From: Chloroflexota bacterium
Lineage (GTDB): Bacteria; Chloroflexota; UBA5177; JANWHV01
Reading direction: 5' to 3'
Assembly (NCBI GenBank): GCA_025924845.1
Contig: JAICHN010000243.1
Span: 1 to 7,947, forward strand
Length of the DNA: 7,947 nucleotides
The translations under genes and the position numbers were made by a program. The notes beneath the pieces are model-generated. The model was given only the letters and a program-made list of their open reading frames with translations. It did no database searches and was not told where the DNA came from. This document shows, in pieces, positions 5,832 to 7,947 of the stretch (its first letter is position 1; every line of letters begins with the position of its first letter).

Positions 5832-7947
5832 TCAGGCCCGCGCCGAGCGCATGATCGCGCGTACCGGCTCCGCCTCCTCAAAGCGCCGGCGCATCGCCCC
5901 ATCGGGCAGCGCCCCCATGATGCGCTCGACCGCGGCGCGAGCTTCCGTCGGCAGTGCGTCGTTCCCGTCGATAGCGAGCAGGGCGGCGGCGGCGCGGAGG
6001 AACATGGCTGGATCGCCGGTCCCGCGCGCTCGCGCCACCGCGGCCCGCAGTTGGCCGAGCGCCTGGCGCGTGTGCCCCCGTGCGGCCAGAGCCTGAGCGC
6101 GGACCTGCAGGCCAGCGACCTCGTACTTGATCCGACCATGTTTCCGGCTCCGCGCGATGACCTGCTCGGCAAGCTGCAACGCATGCTCATGGTTGCCGCG
6201 GGCCAGCGCGATCTCCGCCTGGGCCTGGATGAAGCGCAGGTTCCAGAGCCAGCCGTGCGCGCCCCGCGCGTTGGCCACGCCCATGGCCACCTCGTCCACC
6301 AACCCTTCGGCGCGACCGAGGTCACCGCGGCGGGCGAAATTTAATAAGAGGTCGATCCCCCCGCTCACCAGGGGATGGCGGAAGTACCGCGCTGAGTGAC
6401 TGAGTTCGCGCGCCTCCTGGGCCAGCGCCTCGGCGCCGCCAAAGTCAAACACATCAAGGTGCAGCCCACCGCGCATCAAGGTCGAGCGAGCGAGCCAGTC
6501 GATTGCGCCCTGTTCACGGCTCTCGTGCTGCCCCTCGGTAAATACATGCAACGCCTCGGCATAGCGCCCACTGCCCATCAGAGAGCACCCGAGGTCGCCT
6601 TGAGCGCGAGCCACGGTCGAGGTGTCATATGCCTCGCGGCCCAGCGCTATCGCCTCGCGGGCAAGCAGGATCGCTTGGTCGAAATCGGCCAGCCAGTAGT
6701 GCATGAGCGCGGCGAACTGGGCCCCAGGGGCTAAGCTGCCGGCATGACGACCGGCGGCCCGCGTGGCCGCCCGGTGATAGCGGGCTATGCCGGTGTGCAA
6801 CTGGCCCTCGGCGCTGTCGGCGATGACCTGGCCACTCAGAGCGCCGATGGCCAGATCCTCGCGCCCAAACCCCTCGGCCAGGGAGAGGGCTTCGTTCGCG
6901 TATCGTCGGATGCTTGCGGCGTCGGAAAAACCCCAGTTGGAGACTTTTGCCATTTCGATCAGTATCTCGGCGCGGAGTTCGCCTCGCTCCGGTGGCACGC
7001 GCGCCAGGGCGGCTTGCATCTCCTCACGCGCCTCCACCCAGTGCGTCATGTGAGACAGGACCGCGGCGCGGCGGGTGTGCAGGTCGCCAAGGAGGTCGTC
7101 CCGGTCGACCCGTCGGGCCAACTCAATCGCCTGGGCCAGCCATCCTGCCTCCTCCTGGTAGGCGGCCGCCCCGCGCGCCCGTTCCGCCGCTTTGGCCAGG
7201 TAGGGCAGCGCCTGTTCCGGCTGGTCACCGCGGGCGAGGTGGTAGGCCAGTGCCTCCACGGGCGGCGGTCCTGTCCGCGCTTGCAGCCCGCGGGCGGTGT
7301 CCCGGTGCAGCAGCAGGCGCCGTGCCGCGCCGAGATCGGCCTCCACCACCTCACGGATGACATCGTGGGTGAAACGGTAGGCGGCTTCGCCCTCTTCCGC
7401 CAACAGCTGCGCCTGGCAGGCGGCATCCAGCGCGTCGAGCACCTCGAGCTCGGGCCGCGCCGCAACCGTCCGCAGGAGATCATAGCGAGCATGGCGGCCG
7501 ATCACCGCCGCGATTCCCAGCACCTGCCGCGCCGCCTCGGGCAAGACTGTGATCCGCTGACGGACACTCTGCATCACGTCCCAGGGTACGGCGTCGGGTG
7601 TGCCGTCCTCCTCGGCCTGGCGCAAGCCCAGAGCGCAACTCACCAAGAAGAATGGGACCCCACCCGCGCGTTGCAGCACCTGGGCGCGTAGGGCAGGCGC
7701 CGGCAGGTCGCCGGCGAGCAGTTCGTCAAGCAACCGGGCCGCCTCCTCGGGGGCCAGCGGGCTGAGCAGGCGCCGCGTGGCCAGCCGGGCGTTAGTGACC
7801 TCGGTCAGGGTGGCGGCGAGGGACGCCCCGGGTGGAACCTCTGTGTCGCGATAGGCGCCGATGAGGCGCAGCGGTACCTCGTGGGCGGCGCGGACCAGCG
7901 CCGCCAGCAGATCGAGGGAATCCGCCCCCGCCCACTGCAAGTCGTCC
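5832..7947 (-). CDS. AAA ATPase/TPR regulator, C-terminal part (N-terminus beyond window)
   Basis: 704 residues are visible and the frame runs off the right edge. The first residues, DDLQWAGADSLDLL, are the Walker B segment of an AAA_16/STAND-type ATPase. The usual DDLQWAD has Gly for the last Asp, while the two acidic residues are kept. Then come GAYRDTEV (30-37, sensor region), RAGGVPFFLV (93-102), a winged-helix-like segment, and FTHDVIREVV (192-201), all characteristic of this group. From about residue 245 to 690 the protein is a long run of Ala/Arg/Leu-rich helical hairpins, i.e. TPR repeats. It ends with MRRRFEEAEPVRAIM and has no LuxR-type DNA-binding domain. The output domain must therefore be N-terminal and outside the window; BTAD/SARP-like DNA binding or an adenylate cyclase domain are the usual alternatives. 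It probably couples ATP hydrolysis and ligand or protein sensing to regulation. The Walker A motif also lies outside the window. Confidence 0.92.
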   Translation of the reverse strand, partial: DDLQWAGADSLDLLAALVRAAHEVPLRLIGAYRDTEVPPGASLAATLTEVTNARLATRRLLSPLAPEEAARLLDELLAGDLPAPALRAQVLQRAGGVPFFLVSCALGLRQAEEDGTPDAVPWDVMQSVRQRITVLPEAARQVLGIAAVIGRHARYDLLRTVAARPELEVLDALDAACQAQLLAEEGEAAYRFTHDVIREVVEADLGAARRLLLHRDTARGLQARTGPPPVEALAYHLARGDQPEQALPYLAKAAERARGAAAYQEEAGWLAQAIELARRVDRDDLLGDLHTRRAAVLSHMTHWVEAREEMQAALARVPPERGELRAEILIEMAKVSNWGFSDAASIRRYANEALSLAEGFGREDLAIGALSGQVIADSAEGQLHTGIARYHRAATRAAGRHAGSLAPGAQFAALMHYWLADFDQAILLAREAIALGREAYDTSTVARAQGDLGCSLMGSGRYAEALHVFTEGQHESREQGAIDWLARSTLMRGGLHLDVFDFGGAEALAQEARELSHSARYFRHPLVSGGIDLLLNFARRGDLGRAEGLVDEVAMGVANARGAHGWLWNLRFIQAQAEIALARGNHEHALQLAEQVIARSRKHGRIKYEVAGLQVRAQALAARGHTRQALGQLRAAVARARGTGDPAMFLRAAAALLAIDGNDALPTEARAAVERIMGALPDGAMRRRFEEAEPVRAIMRSARA

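Noticed and set aside
6744..7691. 315-codon open frame on the plus strand, antisense to the AAA/TPR gene
   Set aside because: The minus-strand frame has clear ATPase and TPR motifs; the plus-strand frame has none and is open because stop codons are rare in GC-rich DNA.

Overview
This is a GC-rich bacterial window of ordinary chromosomal character. The gene set fits a Chloroflexota (Thermomicrobia/Sphaerobacter-like) or similar high-GC soil lineage: a DUF3618 protein paired with a Holin-X-type membrane protein, a DUF2382 (YsnF/AvaK-like) protein, and a large AAA/TPR regulator. The phylum is inferred from gene content and composition, not demonstrated. There is no rRNA, tRNA, CRISPR array, transposase or recognisable phage structural gene.

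Layout. On the minus strand at the left lies a three-gene envelope/stress-type cluster, read right to left: a DUF2382 protein (1367-2089), a two-helix Holin-X-type membrane protein (796-1212) and a DUF3618 protein (104-799). The last two overlap by 4 bases (GTGA). Upstream, also on the minus strand, is an LDH2/MDH2-family NAD(P)-dependent 2-hydroxyacid dehydrogenase (2349-3455). A possible 58-codon ORF (3452-3628) precedes it with a 4-base ATGA overlap. On the plus strand is an MFS transporter (4526-5809). Converging on it after only 22 bases is the C-terminal part of a large AAA-ATPase/TPR regulator on the minus strand (5832-7947), whose N-terminus lies beyond the right edge.

Between the divergent dehydrogenase and transporter is about 1 kb (3456-4525) without a convincing long gene. 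It holds the least explained features: a 15-bp hairpin with a UUCG tetraloop on the minus strand, a 19-codon plus-strand ORF with a strong Shine-Dalgarno that contains that hairpin, and the 58-codon ORF above.

Functional picture. The left cluster probably acts at the cell envelope or in general stress tolerance. The dehydrogenase and transporter could form a small divergent hydroxyacid uptake/oxidation or efflux unit, but no substrate can be assigned. The AAA/TPR protein is probably a signal-responsive regulator. I see no clear evidence of a new multi-gene system; the best candidates for something undescribed are the small ORFs and RNA structure in the 1-kb divergent intergenic region.
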